Assembly (NCBI RefSeq): GCF_900117315.1
Contig: NZ_LT630337.1
Span: forward strand, 56,780 to 120,779
Length of the DNA stretch: 64,000 bases
Direction of reading: 5' to 3'
Source of the DNA: Bacillus massilinigeriensis
Lineage (GTDB): Bacteria; Bacillota; Bacilli; Bacillales; Cytobacillaceae
Position numbers and translations under genes: made by a program. Numbering within the stretch: the stretch's first letter is position 1; each line of letters begins with the position of its first letter. The notes under the pieces were generated by a model. That model searched no databases, had not been told where the DNA came from, and saw only the letters and a list, made by a program, of their open reading frames with translations. Positions 22,288 to 35,233 of this stretch are shown one piece after another.

Positions 22288-22323
22288 AAAGCCGGGGAAC
22301 CTTTTTGAGGGCCCCGGCTTTTT
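22288..22323 (+). terminator. Terminator after yerC
   Basis: AAAGCCGGGG (22288-22297) pairs perfectly with CCCCGGCTTT (22312-22321), followed by TTT. It separates yerB-yerC from pcrB. Confidence 0.9.
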
Positions 22324-22377
22324 AACGAATGTTAAGTTGAAACATGCCTTAATATATTTTTTATTCAATTCCTCAAG

Positions 22378-22386
22378 TGCTATAAT
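22378..22386 (+). promoter_or_regulatory. Extended -10 promoter of the pcrB-pcrA-ligA operon
   Basis: A perfect TATAAT at 22381-22386 preceded by TG one base upstream (TGCTATAAT), an extended -10 element. The -35 region is weak. It lies about 36 bases before the pcrB start. Confidence 0.6.
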
Positions 22387-22421
22387 GGTGTAATGAATAT
22401 CCTGAATGGAGGGTTATGTGC

Positions 22422-23114
22422 ATGTATGATATTCGAGAGTGGCGTCATGCTTTTAAACTCGATCCAAATAAAGAGTTGTCTGATATTGACTTAGAAAAAA
22501 TTTGTGAATCTGGAACGGATGCCATTATTATTGGGGGCAGTGATGGGGTTACACTAGAAAATGTCTTGAATTTAATGGCAAAGGTCCGCAGATACACAGT
22601 TCCATGTATACAAGAGGTATCAAATATTGAATCTGTTACACCAGGGTTTGATTTATATTTTATTCCAACAGTTTTAAATAGCACGGATCCTAAATGGATT
22701 ACAGGACTTCACCAGCAGGCGGTGAAGGAATACGGAGAAATTATGAATTGGGAAGATATTTTAGTATCTGGATATTGTATACTAAATCCTGATTGTAAAG
22801 CAGCAAAATTGACTAATGCTCTGACGAATCTTGATTCAGATGATGTCGTTTCTTATGCAATGATGGCTGAAAGGATGTTTCACCTTCCAATATTTTATTT
22901 AGAATATAGTGGTACATATGGAGATCCCAAGCTAGTAGAAAAGGTTAAAAATAACCTAGAGAATACAACATTATTCTATGGCGGTGGAATTCATACTCTA
23001 GACGATGCTAAAGAGATGATGAACCATGCTGATGTTGTTGTGGTAGGGAATGCCTTATATGAAAACCTTGAGGAAGCATTGAAAACAGTAAAGGTCAAAA
23101 GCAATCATAGATAA
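22422..23114 (+). CDS. pcrB: Heptaprenylglyceryl phosphate synthase PcrB
   Basis: A 230-residue TIM-barrel of the GGGP synthase family. In Bacillus, PcrB joins glycerol-1-phosphate and heptaprenyl diphosphate to make a bacterial archaeal-type ether lipid. The start [19 protein letters not shown], the [10 protein letters not shown] motif, YLEYSGTYG and the phosphate-binding [10 protein letters not shown] are present. GGAGGG is 8 bases before the ATG at 22422 but only 2 from the ATG at 22416. It is followed by pcrA at 63 bases, as in B. subtilis. Confidence 0.95.
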   Translation: MYDIREWRHAFKLDPNKELSDIDLEKICESGTDAIIIGGSDGVTLENVLNLMAKVRRYTVPCIQEVSNIESVTPGFDLYFIPTVLNSTDPKWITGLHQQAVKEYGEIMNWEDILVSGYCILNPDCKAAKLTNALTNLDSDDVVSYAMMAERMFHLPIFYLEYSGTYGDPKLVEKVKNNLENTTLFYGGGIHTLDDAKEMMNHADVVVVGNALYENLEEALKTVKVKSNHR

Positions 23115-23177
23115 AAAGCGTTTTATCGTCTATAATAGAATAGAGAACATATGTTTGTATGGTGGTGAATCGGAAAT

Positions 23178-25394
23178 ATGCATTATTTATCGGAAAAATT
23201 GTTGGATGGATTGAATCCGCAACAACAAAAGGCAGTAAAAGCAACAGAAGGTCCACTACTATTAATGGCTGGAGCAGGTAGTGGAAAAACAAGAGTACTA
23301 ACACATAGAATTGCGTATTTAATGGTGGAAAAACATGTTAATCCGTATAACATCCTCGCCATAACCTTCACAAATAAGGCTGCGCGCGAAATGAAAGAAC
23401 GGATTCAGAGAATTCTAGGCGGAGCTGCTGAGGAGATTTGGATTTCAACCTTTCACTCCATGTGTGTAAGAATTTTACGTAGAGATATTGATCGGATTGG
23501 CTTTAATAGAAACTTTACAATTTTAGATACAACGGACCAACAATCGGTGATTAAAGGAATATTAAAGGATAAAAACATTGATCCAAAGAAGTTTGACCCA
23601 CGTGCTATCCTCAGTACTATCAGCTCAGCTAAGAATGAACTTGTAAACGAGGAAGAATTCGCAAAAAAAACTGGGGACTACTTTGACCAAGTAGTGAGCG
23701 ATGTTTACACCGAGTACCAAAAAAGATTAAGAAAAAACCAAGCTCTTGATTTTGATGATTTAATTATGAAAACCATTCAATTATTTCAAAGGGTCCCAGA
23801 AGTTCTTGAATACTATCAACGCAAATTCCAATACATTCACGTTGATGAGTATCAGGATACGAATAGGTCGCAATATATGCTTGTAAAGCTACTTGCTTTT
23901 CGTTTTAAAAATCTATGTGTAGTAGGGGATTCGGACCAATCTATCTATCGTTGGCGGGGAGCGGATATTGGAAATATCCTTTCCTTTGAAAAGGATTACT
24001 CCAACGCGAAGGTGATTATGCTCGAGCAAAACTATCGATCAACGAAAAAGATCCTCCTAGCGGCTAATGAAGTTATTAAAAACAATTTAAATCGAAAGCC
24101 GAAAAATCTTTGGACGGAAAATGCAGAGGGCAATAAGATAGTCTATTATCGTGCAGATAGCGAGCAGGGTGAAGCGCAATTTGTAACAGGTAAAATAAAA
24201 GAAATGGTTGATAGTGGGAAAAGAAAATACTCAGATATTGCCATTCTTTATCGAACGAATGCTCAATCCCGTGTAATGGAGGAAGTATTACTTAAATCCA
24301 ATATTGAATACTCCATTGTTGGGGGAATAAAGTTCTATGATCGAAAAGAGATCAAAGACCTTTTGGCTTATCTACGCTTAATCGCTAATCCAGATGATGA
24401 TATTAGCTTACAGCGCGTGATTAATGTTCCGAAACGAGGAATTGGTTCAAGCTCCCTTGATAAAATTGCAGATTTTGCGAATATGCACGATATATCTATG
24501 TTTCAAGCCCTTGAATCTATTGAACTCATTGGATTAAGCCCGAAAATAACAAAGGCAGCCGCTGAGTTTCGTCAGATAATTAGCGGGTATACTCAGATGC
24601 AAGAATATCTGTCTGTCACTGAATTAGTGGAAGAGCTTTTAGAGAAAACAGGATATCGCGACATGCTGAAAGCAGAAAAGTCTCTTGAAGCTCAAAGTAG
24701 ATTGGAAAATATTGATGAATTCCTTTCTGTTACACAAAACTTTGAAGAGAGCAGTGAGGATAAAACCTTAGTAGCCTTCTTAACTGATTTAGCATTGGTT
24801 GCCGATATTGATAAGCTTGATGATGATGGAAATAAAAAGACAGATACAGTGGTATTAATGACATTGCATTCAGCAAAAGGATTAGAATTCCCTGTTGTCT
24901 TTTTAATGGGATTGGAGGAAGGTGTCTTTCCACATAGTCGTTCTCTTATGGAAGAAGCTGAAATGGAGGAAGAGCGACGCCTTGCTTATGTTGGTATCAC
25001 TCGTGCTGAGGAAGAGCTTTTTATTTCAAATGCACAAATGAGAACGTTATATGGACGAACAAGCATGAATCGACCTTCCCGTTTTATCGATGAAATTCCT
25101 GATGATTTAATAGAAGGAATGCAGCCTGTACATCGGGAAGCCTCACCTTTTGGCGAACCTCGTATGGAGAGAAGACCAATGAGGAAGCCAGTTACACGTC
25201 CTGTGATGAACACAACAGGTGGCGATGAAATTGGTTGGGGAGTTGGAGATAAAGCTGAGCATGGCAAATGGGGTATTGGAACAGTTGTTAGTGTAAAAGG
25301 AAATGGTGAAGGAATGGAGCTTGATATAGCCTTTCCAAGTCCAACTGGGATTAAGCGACTCCTTGCTAAATACGCCCCAATCAAAAAGGTTTAA
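23178..25394 (+). CDS. pcrA: ATP-dependent DNA helicase PcrA
   Basis: A 738-residue superfamily 1A helicase (UvrD/Rep type), moving 3' to 5' in repair and plasmid replication. Walker A AGAGSGKT at residues 31-38, motif [10 protein letters not shown] near 223, motif [16 protein letters not shown], motif [13 protein letters not shown] and the C-terminal Tudor-like [17 protein letters not shown] that binds RNA polymerase are all present. GGTGGTG precedes the ATG. It is the second gene of the pcrB-pcrA-ligA-camS operon. Confidence 0.98.
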   Translation: MHYLSEKLLDGLNPQQQKAVKATEGPLLLMAGAGSGKTRVLTHRIAYLMVEKHVNPYNILAITFTNKAAREMKERIQRILGGAAEEIWISTFHSMCVRILRRDIDRIGFNRNFTILDTTDQQSVIKGILKDKNIDPKKFDPRAILSTISSAKNELVNEEEFAKKTGDYFDQVVSDVYTEYQKRLRKNQALDFDDLIMKTIQLFQRVPEVLEYYQRKFQYIHVDEYQDTNRSQYMLVKLLAFRFKNLCVVGDSDQSIYRWRGADIGNILSFEKDYSNAKVIMLEQNYRSTKKILLAANEVIKNNLNRKPKNLWTENAEGNKIVYYRADSEQGEAQFVTGKIKEMVDSGKRKYSDIAILYRTNAQSRVMEEVLLKSNIEYSIVGGIKFYDRKEIKDLLAYLRLIANPDDDISLQRVINVPKRGIGSSSLDKIADFANMHDISMFQALESIELIGLSPKITKAAAEFRQIISGYTQMQEYLSVTELVEELLEKTGYRDMLKAEKSLEAQSRLENIDEFLSVTQNFEESSEDKTLVAFLTDLALVADIDKLDDDGNKKTDTVVLMTLHSAKGLEFPVVFLMGLEEGVFPHSRSLMEEAEMEEERRLAYVGITRAEEELFISNAQMRTLYGRTSMNRPSRFIDEIPDDLIEGMQPVHREASPFGEPRMERRPMRKPVTRPVMNTTGGDEIGWGVGDKAEHGKWGIGTVVSVKGNGEGMELDIAFPSPTGIKRLLAKYAPIKKV

Positions 25395-25445
25395 TATCAT
25401 GCCGAAATTCTTTGTAATGAGCAAAAATTTGTAGAAAGGACCTGA

Positions 25446-27464
<2,019 letters not shown>

Positions 27465-27469
27465 ACGTA

Positions 27470-28639
27470 GTGAGAAAGCTCTCAATGATCGCTATTGCGC
27501 TTGTACTCCTCTTGACTGCCTGTGCTCCTAACTTTCAAAAACAGGATGAGGTAGTTCAAGAAGAAAACAATACCCAGAAGAAAGCGATTATTCCAAAATA
27601 TAAGGTATCAGATAAATACTATCAAACCATATTGCCGTTTGAGCCCTCAGAAGCCAGAGGGTTAGTCGTCAACAATATTGATTCGAGATATGACTTAAGT
27701 GAATTTGAAACTGGTCTAATGCGGCTCGCGCAAAACAACTTTGACCCGGATACGTATCTATTTCAAGAGGGACAATATCTTGATAAAAATACAGTAAGCT
27801 TATGGTTAAACCGTAAGTTTACAGCGTCACAATTAAAGGATGAGGGATTAAAGTCATCTGAAAATATTGGGTTAAACCCACTAAATCCAGGTAAAAGCAG
27901 TTCAAAGGCAAGCAATGAAAAATACCCAATCTATTTAGCTCATATCTTAGAACATAATTATCTCGTAAAGAATAAAAAGGGAACTGTCAGCTTAGGCGGT
28001 GTTGTGATAGGCCTTGCCTTAAATTCTGTTTACTATTATCAAACAGAAAAGTATGGTCCAACGTACGAGAAGGAAATTGATCATAATAAGGTTGAAAAAG
28101 AAGGTAAGAAAATTGCTTCTGAAGTAATTAAGCGATTAAGAGGGATGAAGAGATTAAGAAATGTTCCGATTACCATTGCGCTTTTTGAACAGCAAGAGAG
28201 ATCATCCGTTGTGCCAGGTAATTTCTTTGCCTATGCACATGTACCTAAAGGCAGCTCAAGCATTGATGATTGGGAAAAGGTAAAGGAGCAATATGTACTA
28301 TTCCCGTCCGACACTTCAAAAGAGAAGTATCGTGAAAACGACACAGCCTTTAAGAATTTTAAACAAGACGTAGAGAATTATTTTCCAAATTTCAATGGGA
28401 TTATTGGGAAGGGATTCTATGTAGATAACCAGCTTCAACAACTGAACATAGATATTCCCATTCAATTTTATGGAAAAACAGAGGCGGTCGGCTTTACCCA
28501 ATATATTGCTGGACTAGTCATGGAGTATTTTCCAAACTATATCACGGTCCAAGTAAGCATTACTTCAGTTAATGGCCCAGAGGCATTAATTGTTAGAAAA
28601 GCTAAACAAGATGAACCATTTGTTCACATTTATCAATAA
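27470..28639 (+). CDS. CamS family sex pheromone lipoprotein (YerH-like)
   Basis: A 389-residue lipoprotein of the CamS family, whose staphylococcal members release a pheromone peptide from the signal sequence. Signal peptide MRKLSMIAIALVLLLTAC with lipobox LTAC, then an extracellular domain with FEPSEARGLV and a long C-terminal part. The GTG at 27470 is 8 bases after GAGGTG and puts the basic residues right before the hydrophobic core; a GTG at 27461 is possible. The peptide released from the signal would include IAIALVLLLTA, but pheromone activity here is untested. Confidence 0.9.
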   Translation: MRKLSMIAIALVLLLTACAPNFQKQDEVVQEENNTQKKAIIPKYKVSDKYYQTILPFEPSEARGLVVNNIDSRYDLSEFETGLMRLAQNNFDPDTYLFQEGQYLDKNTVSLWLNRKFTASQLKDEGLKSSENIGLNPLNPGKSSSKASNEKYPIYLAHILEHNYLVKNKKGTVSLGGVVIGLALNSVYYYQTEKYGPTYEKEIDHNKVEKEGKKIASEVIKRLRGMKRLRNVPITIALFEQQERSSVVPGNFFAYAHVPKGSSSIDDWEKVKEQYVLFPSDTSKEKYRENDTAFKNFKQDVENYFPNFNGIIGKGFYVDNQLQQLNIDIPIQFYGKTEAVGFTQYIAGLVMEYFPNYITVQVSITSVNGPEALIVRKAKQDEPFVHIYQ

Positions 28640-28684
28640 AAAGTGGCCGTTACCGTATGGAACAGGTCCTGTCCTTGTATGAAG

Positions 28685-28708
28685 GCTCGCCGATTGGCGA
28701 GCTTTTTT
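28685..28708 (+). terminator. Terminator after camS
   Basis: GCTCGCC and GGCGAGC form a 7-bp G+C-rich stem around GATT, followed by TTTTTT. It ends the pcrB-pcrA-ligA-camS operon. Confidence 0.92.
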
Positions 28709-28734
28709 CTTTGCACCCCCTCATAAAAACAGAT

Positions 28735-28846
28735 ATCCGCGATTATTTTGATAAATCCGCGATTTTTTAAAAATATCCGCGATTTTTCCGATATATCCGC
28801 GATTTTTCCGATATATCCGCGGAAACCGACATTTTATCCGCGATAA
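28735..28846 (-). repeat. 20-bp tandem repeat array, ATCCGCGATTTTT type, 6 units
   Basis: Six units start with ATCCGCG at 28735, 28755, 28775, 28795, 28815 and 28836. Read on the minus strand the unit is ATCGCGGATATATCGGAAAA, which aligns with the unit of the arrays at 13388-13703 and 41031-41119. It lies directly after the camS terminator. The rest of the gap (28862-29170) holds fragments of GGTGCCTGTCAC, an intergenic sequence common in Bacillus, a small hairpin and the promoter of the next gene. Confidence 0.9.
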
Positions 28847-29032
28847 GCTTTTTTTCGCAAAGTACATGTCACCAGTGCCTTATTAAATGGTGCCTGTCAC
28901 ATAATTCATTCTTCACAGGTGCTTCCTCCTAACACCGATGCTTCCCGAGACAAAAGTACTTCTTGATACTGGAACTCTCGCATTGTGCTATGCACAACCA
29001 TAGGCACCACACCATATAGTAAGGAATTTCCA

Positions 29033-29056
29033 AAAAGCTGTGAGCAGCTTATTTTT
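29033..29056 (+). terminator. Small hairpin with T-run upstream of P5C dehydrogenase
   Basis: AAAGCTG/CAGCTT stem around TGAG, followed by ATTTTT. It could be a weak terminator. It is upstream of the probable promoter. Confidence 0.35.
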
Positions 29057-29104
29057 ACAGAAAATTAATAATCATACAAATATATGAAATTGTTGGTCTT
29101 ACAA

Positions 29105-29134
29105 TTGTAGGGACTTAAGAAATCATGATAAAAT
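29105..29134 (+). promoter_or_regulatory. Possible sigma-A promoter of the P5C dehydrogenase gene
   Basis: TTGTAG at 29105-29110, an 18-bp spacer and TAAAAT at 29129-29134, about 37 bases before the start codon. No -24/-12 sigma-L site was found, although B. subtilis rocA is sigma-L dependent. Confidence 0.4.
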
Positions 29135-29170
29135 TATTTATGTGTACAACTATACATAGGAGGCGGTAAA

Positions 29171-30718
29171 ATGGTCCAACCATACAAGCATGAGCCATTA
29201 ACAGACTTTTCAAATGAAAATGAACGTCAAGGCTATCTTTTAGGCCTAAAAACTGTAAAGAGCTATTTAGGTAAGGATTATGATTTGGTCATCGGTGGAG
29301 AGCATATCTCCACAGAGGAAAAAATCGTCTCTATCAATCCCTCAAACAAAGAAGAAGTGATTGGACGTGTTTCAAAGGCAAATCGTGACTTAGCTGAAAA
29401 AGCAATGAAAGTCGCTGTGGAAGCGTTCAAAACATGGAAAAAAGCAAAACCAGAAATGCGTGCAGATGTGTTATTTAAGGCGGCAGCCATTCTTCGTCGC
29501 CGTAAGCATGAGTTTTCTGCTTTAATGACAAAGGAAGCAGGAAAGTCATGGCGTGAAGCGGATGCCGACACAGCTGAAGCAATTGATTTTTTAGAGTATT
29601 ACGGACGTCAAATGTTAAGATTAAAAGATGGGGTGCCTGTACAAAGCCGCCCAAATGAATTTAACCGATATGATTACATTCCATTGGGGGTAGGAATTAT
29701 TATTTCTCCATGGAATTTCCCACTTGCTATTATGGCAGGCACAACTGTAGCAGCTATTGTTGCTGGAAACACTGTTCTATTAAAACCAGCATCCACTACA
29801 CCGGTGGTTGCGGCAAAATTTGTTGAAATAATGGAAGAAGCTGGCCTCCCAGCGGGTGTCTTGAATTTTGTCCCAGGTAGCGGGGCAGAAGTTGGAGACT
29901 ACTTAGTAGATCATAAAGATACACGTTTTATTTCCTTCACTGGATCACGCGACGTTGGCTTAAGAATTAATGAACGTGCGTCCAAACTAAATGATGGACA
30001 GATTTGGATTAAACGGGTCATTGCCGAAATGGGTGGCAAGGATACAATTGTTGTAGATAAGGAAGCTGACCTTGAATTGGCAGCCCAATCTATTGTTGCA
30101 TCTGCCTTTGGATTCTCTGGTCAAAAATGTTCTGCTTGCTCTCGTGCAGTTATTGTAGAGGATGTATATGATCAAGTACTAAATCGTGCTGTTGAATTAA
30201 CTAAAGGACTAATTGTAGGAGATCCAGAAGAACAAAATATCTCAGTCGGTCCAGTAAATGACAAAGCGGCATTTGATAAGATTATGAGTTATATAGAAAT
30301 AGGCAAACAAGAGGGAAGAATTGTTGCTGGTGGTGAAGGAGACAGCTCTAAAGGCTTCTTTATTCAGCCAACCATTATTGCGGATCTCTCTCCTGATGCT
30401 CGTATTATGCAGGAAGAAATTTTCGGACCAGTTGTTGGATTTACGAAGGCAAAGGATTTTGATCATGCCTTAGAAATTGCCAATAACACAGAGTATGGTT
30501 TAACTGGTGCAGTGATAACAAGCAACCGCAGCCATATGGAACAGGCTCGTGAGGATTTCCATGTTGGTAATCTCTACTTTAATCGTGGATGTACTGGTGC
30601 AATTGTAGGCTACCAGCCATTTGGCGGCTTTAATATGTCTGGAACAGACTCTAAAGCAGGCGGCCCAGATTATTTACTTCTCCATATGCAAGCAAAAACT
30701 ACATCAGAAATGTATTAA
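29171..30718 (+). CDS. pruA: L-glutamate gamma-semialdehyde dehydrogenase (P5C dehydrogenase)
   Basis: A 515-residue aldehyde dehydrogenase oxidising pyrroline-5-carboxylate to glutamate with NAD+, the last step of proline and arginine breakdown. The family hallmarks are present: [19 protein letters not shown], the catalytic Glu in IAEMGGKD and the catalytic Cys in [10 protein letters not shown] (near residue 320). It matches RocA/YcgN of Bacillus. AGGAGGCGG precedes the ATG. It stands alone between terminators; the nearby proline symporter at 36862-38355 would supply its substrate pathway. Confidence 0.95.
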   Translation: MVQPYKHEPLTDFSNENERQGYLLGLKTVKSYLGKDYDLVIGGEHISTEEKIVSINPSNKEEVIGRVSKANRDLAEKAMKVAVEAFKTWKKAKPEMRADVLFKAAAILRRRKHEFSALMTKEAGKSWREADADTAEAIDFLEYYGRQMLRLKDGVPVQSRPNEFNRYDYIPLGVGIIISPWNFPLAIMAGTTVAAIVAGNTVLLKPASTTPVVAAKFVEIMEEAGLPAGVLNFVPGSGAEVGDYLVDHKDTRFISFTGSRDVGLRINERASKLNDGQIWIKRVIAEMGGKDTIVVDKEADLELAAQSIVASAFGFSGQKCSACSRAVIVEDVYDQVLNRAVELTKGLIVGDPEEQNISVGPVNDKAAFDKIMSYIEIGKQEGRIVAGGEGDSSKGFFIQPTIIADLSPDARIMQEEIFGPVVGFTKAKDFDHALEIANNTEYGLTGAVITSNRSHMEQAREDFHVGNLYFNRGCTGAIVGYQPFGGFNMSGTDSKAGGPDYLLLHMQAKTTSEMY

Positions 30719-30729
30719 ATAGAAATGGA

Positions 30730-30763
30730 GGATGGCTTCGATATTCAGGCCATCCACTTTTTA
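30730..30763 (+). terminator. Terminator after P5C dehydrogenase
   Basis: GGATGGC (30730-30736) and GCCATCC (30749-30755) form a 7-bp stem followed by ACTTTTTATTTT. Confidence 0.8.
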
Positions 30764-31273
30764 TTTTGACCGAAAAAATGCCAATACTACAAAGATTCAG
30801 CATTACTATAGAGAAAAAATAAATAAGCTGAAGTTAAATACAAACTATCAATAAAAAGTATTAAAAATGAACTTCTGATATCATGGTAAAATCCCTTCAT
30901 CATTAAGAAAAGGGAAGGTCACATTATTATATTAAGGGAATAAATTTCCAGTAATAACAGGAGAGGTCAAAATTAAACAATAATTGAAAACGCTTCCAAA
31001 ACAAGCTTTTTCATTACAAAAATAATGATGCTACACTTTTAAAAATAAAATTTCAGAAAAATTTAAAAAAGGGCTTTTCTTTTTATTTTTTCTGTTATAC
31101 AATACAAATGGGAGTTTTAAATGTGTATTATAACAAACGAGCCGGCTCAAAAAACAAAACTAAACAGAGAAAAGCTTTTTTTATGGATTATTTTTCTTTA
31201 ATGGGGTTTGTGTGTTTTTAATATTTTTATAGATTTCTATTTTAATAGGAAAAAGGGAAGGGAGTTTTATTAA
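30764..31273 (+). other. Long A+T-rich regulatory region upstream of aceA
   Basis: 510 bases without a gene. It holds the cre site at 30985-30998, a possible -10 (TACAAT at 31098-31103, weak -35), the palindrome GAGCCGGCTC near 31139, and a long A+T-rich leader of about 160 bases. No riboswitch fold is recognised in it. Confidence 0.5.
30985..30998 (+). promoter_or_regulatory. cre site (CcpA operator)
   Basis: TGAAAACGCTTCCA fits the catabolite-responsive element consensus TGWAARCGYTWNCW at every fixed position. It lies about 100 bases upstream of the possible aceA -10. CcpA bound here in glucose-grown cells would repress isocitrate lyase, as expected for the glyoxylate shunt. Confidence 0.85.
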
Positions 31274-32557
31274 ATGGCAGATGAAAGAATTCAACAATTG
31301 CAAGAAAGCTGGGAAATGGATGAACGTTGGAAAGGTGTAACAAGACCTTACACTGCTGAGGATGTTATCAAACTTCGTGGATCTATTGATATTGAATATA
31401 CTCTTGCTCGTCGTGGAGCAGAAAAGCTTTGGAAGCTTGTAAATGAAGAAGACTTCGTTAATGCATTAGGTGCGTTAACTGGTAACCAAGCTGTACAACA
31501 AGTTAAAGCTGGTCTTAAAGCAATTTACTTAAGCGGATGGCAAGTTGCGGCGGATGCTAACCTTTCAGGAAATATGTATCCAGACCAAAGCTTGTACCCT
31601 GCAAACAGCGTTCCAGCTGTTGTAAAACGTATTAACCAAGCATTACAACGTGCTGACCAAATTTCACATGGTGAAGGAGATAACTCTATCGACTGGTTCG
31701 CTCCAATCGTTGCTGATGCTGAAGCTGGATTTGGTGGACAATTAAACTGTTTCGAATTAATGAAAGGCATGATTGAAGCTGGTGCTTCAGGTGTTCACTT
31801 CGAAGACCAACTTTCTTCAGAAAAGAAATGTGGACATTTAGGTGGTAAAGTATTACTTCCTACTCAAACTGCAGTACGTAACTTAATTGCTGCTCGTCTT
31901 GCTGCTGACGTTATGGGAACACCAACTGTACTAGTTGCTCGTACTGATGCTAACGCTGCAGATCTAATTACAAGTGATGTTGACGAGTATGATGCTCCAT
32001 TTATTACAGGAGAACGTACTCCAGAAGGATTCTTCCGTACGAAAGCAGGAATCGATCAAGCAATTGCTCGTGGATTAGCATATGCTCCATATGCAGATTT
32101 GATTTGGTGCGAAACTTCAGAACCAAATATTGAAGAAGCAAGACAATTCGCAGAAGCAATCCATGCTAAATTCCCTGGCAAATTGTTAGCATACAACTGC
32201 TCACCATCATTTAACTGGAAAGCTAAACTTGATGATGAAACAATCGCTAACTTCCAAAAAGAACTTGGAAAAATGGGATACAAATTCCAATTCGTTACTC
32301 TTGCTGGATTCCATGCATTGAACCACAGCATGTTCAATCTTGCTCTTGGATATAAAGATCGTGGAATGGCAGCTTATTCTGAATTACAACAAGCAGAATT
32401 TGCAAGTGAAAAAGATGGCTATACAGCTACTCGTCACCAAAGGGAGGTGGGTACTGGATATTTCGATCAAGTTTCAATGGTTATCACAGGTGGAACTTCT
32501 TCCACTACAGCTTTAAAAGGTTCAACTGAAGAAGCACAGTTTACAGCTAATAAGTAA
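31274..32557 (+). CDS. aceA: Isocitrate lyase AceA
   Basis: A 427-residue isocitrate lyase that splits isocitrate to glyoxylate and succinate, letting cells grow on acetate or fatty acids. The catalytic signature KKCGHLGGK (Cys near residue 188) and [20 protein letters not shown] and NCSPSFNWK motifs are intact. AAGGGAG precedes the ATG. It is a single-gene unit between a cre-controlled promoter region and a terminator. No malate synthase gene is visible beside it. Confidence 0.97.
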   Translation: MADERIQQLQESWEMDERWKGVTRPYTAEDVIKLRGSIDIEYTLARRGAEKLWKLVNEEDFVNALGALTGNQAVQQVKAGLKAIYLSGWQVAADANLSGNMYPDQSLYPANSVPAVVKRINQALQRADQISHGEGDNSIDWFAPIVADAEAGFGGQLNCFELMKGMIEAGASGVHFEDQLSSEKKCGHLGGKVLLPTQTAVRNLIAARLAADVMGTPTVLVARTDANAADLITSDVDEYDAPFITGERTPEGFFRTKAGIDQAIARGLAYAPYADLIWCETSEPNIEEARQFAEAIHAKFPGKLLAYNCSPSFNWKAKLDDETIANFQKELGKMGYKFQFVTLAGFHALNHSMFNLALGYKDRGMAAYSELQQAEFASEKDGYTATRHQREVGTGYFDQVSMVITGGTSSTTALKGSTEEAQFTANK

Positions 32558-32604
32558 TAATTGTATTAAACCGTGATTTTTCACCCTATATTTCTCCTAA
32601 ATAG

Positions 32605-32638
32605 CCCTTCTCTTCCTTGTGAAGAGAGGGGATTTTTT
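32605..32638 (+). terminator. Terminator after aceA
   Basis: CCCTTCTCTTC and GAAGAGAGGGG form an 11-bp stem with one bulge around CTTGT, followed by a run of seven T. Confidence 0.85.
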
Positions 32639-32806
32639 TGACCAATAATTGAATAAAGCTAGGATTCCTTCGTTAATAGGATCATCTATAACAGAATGTC
32701 CATCTTTTCACCTTCAAAAATAGGTTAAATTGCACTATTATAGATAATGCTACATACATAATAGTAGTCAGGTGCATCATTACTTTGAGGACAAGGAGGA
32801 GTTGGC

Positions 32807-33271
32807 TTGGAAAGAGCAAACATAGATGATTATATACAGCAGGGAATTCATGGGGTGAAGGAAACAAAACCAGATGAGAGAAGGAAATTTCTTGGCACCA
32901 TTAGGGAACGGGTTGTTATTGCGTTAACAAACTCTCAGGTTCGCGACAAGAAGGTATACCCTGAGGTGGAGAATGCCATGAAGGAAAATCAGAAAGCTCA
33001 ACTCTTATTAAATGGAAATATTGATTACAGCTATCATTCAAAGTATATAAAATTGGCAAGTAAATGGAACATGGAATACACGATGGTCAATAATAAAGAG
33101 CATAATTCTGAGCTAGGTCTAGTTTTAGCCTATGACTATGCGATTGATAAGGAAGATATTTTTGTAAAAGAAACCGCTGAGACTCAATCAAACAAGGAGG
33201 AAAGCTCCATCGGTCAGCAAAAAGAGGGGAACGGACTTTTTTCCGTATTTACAAAGATGTTCAAAAAATAA
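32807..33271 (+). CDS. YueI family protein (DUF1694)
   Basis: A 154-residue protein matching YueI: the opening DDYIQQGIHGVKETKPDERRKFLGTIRERVV is near the family consensus, and LLLNGNIDYSYHSKYIKLASKW and GLVLAYDYAID follow. Function is unknown. About 25 extra C-terminal residues (TQSNKEESSIGQQKEG, then FSVFTKMFKK) go beyond the usual family length. It starts with TTG, 7 bases after AAGGAGG. Confidence 0.88.
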   Translation: MERANIDDYIQQGIHGVKETKPDERRKFLGTIRERVVIALTNSQVRDKKVYPEVENAMKENQKAQLLLNGNIDYSYHSKYIKLASKWNMEYTMVNNKEHNSELGLVLAYDYAIDKEDIFVKETAETQSNKEESSIGQQKEGNGLFSVFTKMFKK

Positions 33272-33385
33272 TCTGCTCAAGTTCGAAGGAAGGGCACTGG
33301 AAATCCGATGTGTCCTATTTTTTTGAGTAAAAAAATAACATTTTAAGAAATAGGGATTTTTAGTCCAAGTTATCCTTTGATAATA

Positions 33386-33415
33386 TTGCTTTAATGCGTG
33401 AAAGTTTGATATTAT
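33386..33415 (+). promoter_or_regulatory. Probable gatCAB promoter
   Basis: TTGCTT at 33386-33391, an 18-bp spacer and TATTAT at 33410-33415, some 45 bases before the gatC ATG. Confidence 0.55.
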
Positions 33416-33459
33416 CAATATTATTGTGTGATTGTTCGAATATTTTGGAGGTGAGAGAA

Positions 33460-33750
33460 ATGTCAAGAATTTCAATCGACCAGGTGAAGCATGTCGCAAA
33501 CTTAGCAAGGCTTGCGATTACAGAAGAAGAAGCGCAAAAGTTTACTACTCAATTAGACGCAATTATCTCATTTGCTGAATTACTTAATGAGGTGGACACT
33601 GACAACGTTGAACCTACATCCCACGTGTTGGATATGAAAAATGTCATGAGAGAGGATATTCCAGGTAGTGGATTGCCACGTGAAGAAGTATTAAAGAATG
33701 CGCCTGATCAAAAAGATGGACAAATTAAAGTTCCGGCTATTATTGAATAA
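33460..33750 (+). CDS. gatC: Asp-tRNA(Asn)/Glu-tRNA(Gln) amidotransferase subunit C
   Basis: A 96-residue GatC, the same length as in B. subtilis. Family pattern: [22 protein letters not shown] and [18 protein letters not shown]. It wraps around GatA and GatB and helps fold them. GGAGGTGAG precedes the ATG at 33460; the frame is open for 22 codons upstream without a ribosome site. gatA follows after 12 bases. Confidence 0.96.
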   Translation: MSRISIDQVKHVANLARLAITEEEAQKFTTQLDAIISFAELLNEVDTDNVEPTSHVLDMKNVMREDIPGSGLPREEVLKNAPDQKDGQIKVPAIIE

Positions 33751-33762
33751 GGAGGGAAAAAA

Positions 33763-35220
33763 ATGAGTTTGTTTGATCATAAAGTGGCGGAATTACATGA
33801 ACTTCTACATAAGAAAGAGATTTCAGTATCCGACCTTGTTGATGAATCCTACAAAAGAATCAATGAGGTAGAAGATAAAGTACAAGCATTCTTAACATTG
33901 GATGAAGAAAAGGCACGTCATGCAGCAAAAGAATTAGATAAAAAGCTTGGAACAGATGAATCTAAGGGTCTTTTATTCGGAATGCCAATCGGGATAAAAG
34001 ACAATATTGTAACGAAAGGCTTACGTACAACCTGTGCGAGTAAGATTCTAGGAAACTTTGATCCTATTTACGATGCGACGGTGATGCAAAAGCTTCAGGA
34101 GGCAGAAACTATTACTATTGGGAAATTAAATATGGATGAATTTGCTATGGGCTCCTCTACAGAGAACTCAGGGTTCCAGCTTACGAAAAATCCTTGGAAC
34201 CTAGAAACCGTTCCGGGAGGATCTTCAGGTGGTTCCGCAGCATCGGTTGCAGCAGGGGAAGTTCCTTTTTCCTTGGGCTCTGATACAGGTGGATCCATTC
34301 GGCAACCAGCTTCTTTCTGTGGTGTGGTTGGATTAAAGCCAACATATGGACGAGTATCTCGTTTTGGATTAGTGGCATTTGCATCGTCTTTAGACCAAAT
34401 CGGGCCAATTACTCGTAATGTAGAAGATAATGCCTACCTACTACAAGCTATTTCTGGACTGGATCCAATGGATTCTACTTCAGCTTCTATTGATGTTCCA
34501 AGCTTTGTCGGTGCATTAACAGGTGACATTAAGGGACTGCGTATTGCCGTACCAAAGGAATATTTAGGTGAAGGTGTAGCAGAAGAAGTACGACAATCCG
34601 TTCATACTGCTTTAAACGTTTTAGAAAAACTAGGCGCAACCTATGAGGAGGTTTCTCTTCCCCATTCAAAATATGCGTTGGCAACTTATTATTTACTTTC
34701 TTCTTCAGAGGCTTCAGCGAACCTTTCAAGATTCGATGGAGTTCGTTATGGTTATCGTTCACCAAATTCTAATAGCTTGATGGATCTATATAAGAACTCA
34801 AGAGCTGAAGGGTTTGGAGATGAAGTAAAAAGAAGGATTATGTTGGGTACATTTGCTTTAAGCTCAGGTTATTATGATGCTTATTACAAAAAGGCTCAAA
34901 AGGTACGGACATTAATCAAAAAGGATTTTGAGGATGTATTTGCCCAATATGATGTCATTGTGGGACCAACCACACCAACACCTGCCTTTAAAATTGGCGA
35001 AAATATTGATGATCCATTGACCATGTACGCAAATGATATATTAACAATCCCTGTAAACCTTGCAGGTGTCCCAGGAATTTCAATCCCTTGTGGCTACTCC
35101 AATGGACTTCCACTTGGATTACAAATTATTGGTAAGCATTTTGATGAAAGCACAGTTTATCGCGTTGCACATGCATTCGAACAAGCAACAGACTTTCATA
35201 ATCAAAAACCAGAATTGTAA
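33763..35220 (+). CDS. gatA: Asp-tRNA(Asn)/Glu-tRNA(Gln) amidotransferase subunit A
   Basis: A 485-residue amidase-signature enzyme releasing ammonia from glutamine for transamidation of Glu-tRNA(Gln). The Ser-cisSer-Lys triad is visible: Lys in PIGIKDNI (near 79) and the serines in [16 protein letters not shown] and [12 protein letters not shown] (near 154 and 178). AGGAGGG precedes the ATG. It forms an operon with gatC and gatB. Confidence 0.97.
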   Translation: MSLFDHKVAELHELLHKKEISVSDLVDESYKRINEVEDKVQAFLTLDEEKARHAAKELDKKLGTDESKGLLFGMPIGIKDNIVTKGLRTTCASKILGNFDPIYDATVMQKLQEAETITIGKLNMDEFAMGSSTENSGFQLTKNPWNLETVPGGSSGGSAASVAAGEVPFSLGSDTGGSIRQPASFCGVVGLKPTYGRVSRFGLVAFASSLDQIGPITRNVEDNAYLLQAISGLDPMDSTSASIDVPSFVGALTGDIKGLRIAVPKEYLGEGVAEEVRQSVHTALNVLEKLGATYEEVSLPHSKYALATYYLLSSSEASANLSRFDGVRYGYRSPNSNSLMDLYKNSRAEGFGDEVKRRIMLGTFALSSGYYDAYYKKAQKVRTLIKKDFEDVFAQYDVIVGPTTPTPAFKIGENIDDPLTMYANDILTIPVNLAGVPGISIPCGYSNGLPLGLQIIGKHFDESTVYRVAHAFEQATDFHNQKPEL

Positions 35221-35233
35221 GGGGTGAGGAAAA

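Noticed and set aside
29090-29170. Sigma-L (-24/-12) promoter for the P5C dehydrogenase gene
   Set aside because: No TGGCAC-N5-TTGC sequence could be found; a weak sigma-A pair fits better.
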